Assembly (NCBI GenBank): GCA_934351705.1 | Contig: CAKRJK010000011.1 | Location: forward strand, 1 to 13,399 | DNA from: an uncultured Lachnospiraceae bacterium | Lineage (GTDB): Bacteria; Bacillota; Clostridia; Lachnospirales; Lachnospiraceae | DNA length: 13,399 nt | Direction of reading: 5' to 3' | Part shown: piece after piece, positions 12,828-13,399 of the stretch | Position numbering within the stretch: position 1 is the stretch's first letter | Layout: every line of letters begins with the position of its first letter | Translations under genes and position numbers: made by a program | The notes under the pieces: generated by a model | Seen by the model: only the letters and a program-made list of their open reading frames with translations | What the model was told of the DNA's origin: nothing | Databases searched by the model: none

Positions 12828-12860
12828 TCCTTGCTCCCGCCATAAAAGCAGGGGCCAGAG
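12828..12860 (+). promoter_or_regulatory. Candidate S6:S18-binding leader RNA of rpsF
   Basis: In the 5' leader, the arm at 12828-12835 (TCCTTGCT) can pair with 12847-12854 (AGCAGGGG), with G-U wobbles, presenting CCCGCC in the loop. An alternative fold pairs GCTC (12833-12836) with GGGC (12852-12855), leaving CCG (12837-12839) next to the helix. A bulged CCG beside a stem is the known signature of the motif bound by the S6:S18 complex to repress its own operon. Position and CCG fit; the exact fold is unproven by eye. Confidence 0.5.
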
Positions 12861-12881
12861 ACCAAAAGGAGGTACATTCGC

Positions 12882-13172
12882 ATGAACAAGTATGAATTAG
12901 CACTCGTTGTGAATGCCAAAATCGAAGACGATGAGAGAGCGGCTGTTGTAGAGAAAGCAAAAGAGTACATCACTCGCTTTGGAGGCACAATCACAAACGT
13001 AGATGAATGGGGTAAGAAAAAATTAGCTTACGAAATTCAGAAAATGAGAGAAGGATTCTATTACTTCATTCAGTTTGATGCAGAGGCAGATGCACCTGCA
13101 CAGATAGAAGAAAACGTTCGTATTATGGATAACGTTCTTCGATTCTTATGCGTTAGAGCAGACGAGGCATAG
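12882..13172 (+). CDS. rpsF: 30S ribosomal protein S6
   Basis: Ribosomal protein S6, which binds the central domain of 16S rRNA as a complex with S18 during 30S assembly. The 96-residue protein shows MNKYELALVV at the first beta strand, the helix DDERAAVVEKAKEYI, then GGTITNVDEWGKKKLAYEI (35-53) and EGFYYFIQFDA, and ends RFLCVRADEA, all standard. The start has an ideal AAAGGAGG ribosome binding site 9 bases upstream. ssb follows 19 bases later, and rpsR would be expected just beyond the window. Likely autoregulated through the leader described above. Confidence 0.97.
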   Translation: MNKYELALVVNAKIEDDERAAVVEKAKEYITRFGGTITNVDEWGKKKLAYEIQKMREGFYYFIQFDAEADAPAQIEENVRIMDNVLRFLCVRADEA

Positions 13173-13191
13173 ATAGAAAAGAGGAAATCGT

Positions 13192-13399
13192 ATGAATAAA
13201 GTAATACTGATGGGTAGACTGACAAGAGATCCGGAGATTCGTTATTCTCAGGGTGAGCAGTCTATGGCAATTGCAAGATATAGCTTAGCGGTAGACAGAA
13301 GATTTAAACGTGAAGGCGATACACAGACAGCGGATTTTATCAACTGTGTTGCGTTTGGCCGTCAGGGAGAATTTGCAGAGAAATATCTCCGCAAAGGAA
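13192..13399 (+). CDS. ssb: Single-stranded DNA-binding protein, truncated by the window edge
   Basis: The first 69 codons of SSB, which coats single-stranded DNA in replication, repair and recombination. The OB-fold N-terminus is clear: MNKVILMGRLTRDPEIRY, then MAIARYSLAVDRRFKRE, then ADFINCVAFGRQGEFAEKYLRKG, with the aromatic residues that stack on DNA bases. The reading frame is still open at the last base, so the linker and acidic C-terminal tip lie outside the window. GAGGAAA lies upstream of the ATG. Being directly behind rpsF, it matches the replication-linked rpsF-ssb-rpsR operon. Confidence 0.97.
   Translation, partial: MNKVILMGRLTRDPEIRYSQGEQSMAIARYSLAVDRRFKREGDTQTADFINCVAFGRQGEFAEKYLRKG

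Overview
The window reads as a chromosomal stretch of a spore-forming, low-to-moderate-GC Firmicute, most likely a Clostridia member of the Lachnospiraceae type. The evidence is gene content and order: a Bacillus-like yaaO-[kinase]-yaaR-holB-yaaT-yabB-rsmI block, spmA-spmB spore maturation genes, an rpsF-ssb pair, strong AGGAGG-type ribosome binding sites and consensus sigma-A promoters. The genus cannot be named from the sequence alone.

Layout. (1) 1-6220, all on +: an Orn/Lys/Arg decarboxylase-family PLP enzyme that runs off the left edge, a guanylate-kinase-like P-loop kinase, a YaaR protein, DNA polymerase III delta', the PSP1/YaaT (RicT) protein, a tRNA1(Val)-type adenine N6-methyltransferase and 16S rRNA methyltransferase RsmI, closed by a strong intrinsic terminator. 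The order matches the Bacillus subtilis yaaO-tmk-yaaQ-yaaR-holB-yaaT-yabA-yabB-yazA-rsmI region, but the kinase stands in the tmk position and yaaQ, yabA and yazA are absent. A good internal promoter lies between the decarboxylase and the kinase. (2) 6240-8018, on -: a DUF885 lipoprotein metallopeptidase, divergent from spmA-spmB (+). Their shared spacer carries a set of alternating inverted half-sites around the peptidase promoter. (3) 9340-9495: an initiator tRNA-fMet with its own perfect consensus promoter and terminator. (4) A DUF4854-like lipoprotein (-) diverges from a ProX/YbaK-type prolyl-tRNA editing protein (+). The latter converges on a membrane-dipeptidase-family M19 peptidase (-). 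(5) 11712-end, on +: a sirtuin deacylase, a small DUF951 protein, then rpsF and ssb (cut by the right edge). rpsF has its own promoter and a leader RNA that may be the S6:S18 autoregulatory site.

Most of the window is core housekeeping: DNA replication (HolB, SSB), RNA modification and translation fidelity (TrmN6-like, RsmI, ProX, tRNA-fMet, S6) and sporulation (YaaT, SpmA, SpmB). I see no mobile element, CRISPR array, toxin-antitoxin pair, prophage or defence system. The points most worth a second look are regulatory: the structured 8040-8096 divergent spacer, the 1528-1563 internal promoter, and the rpsF leader. The divergent substrate-contact motif of the kinase at 1605 is also of interest.
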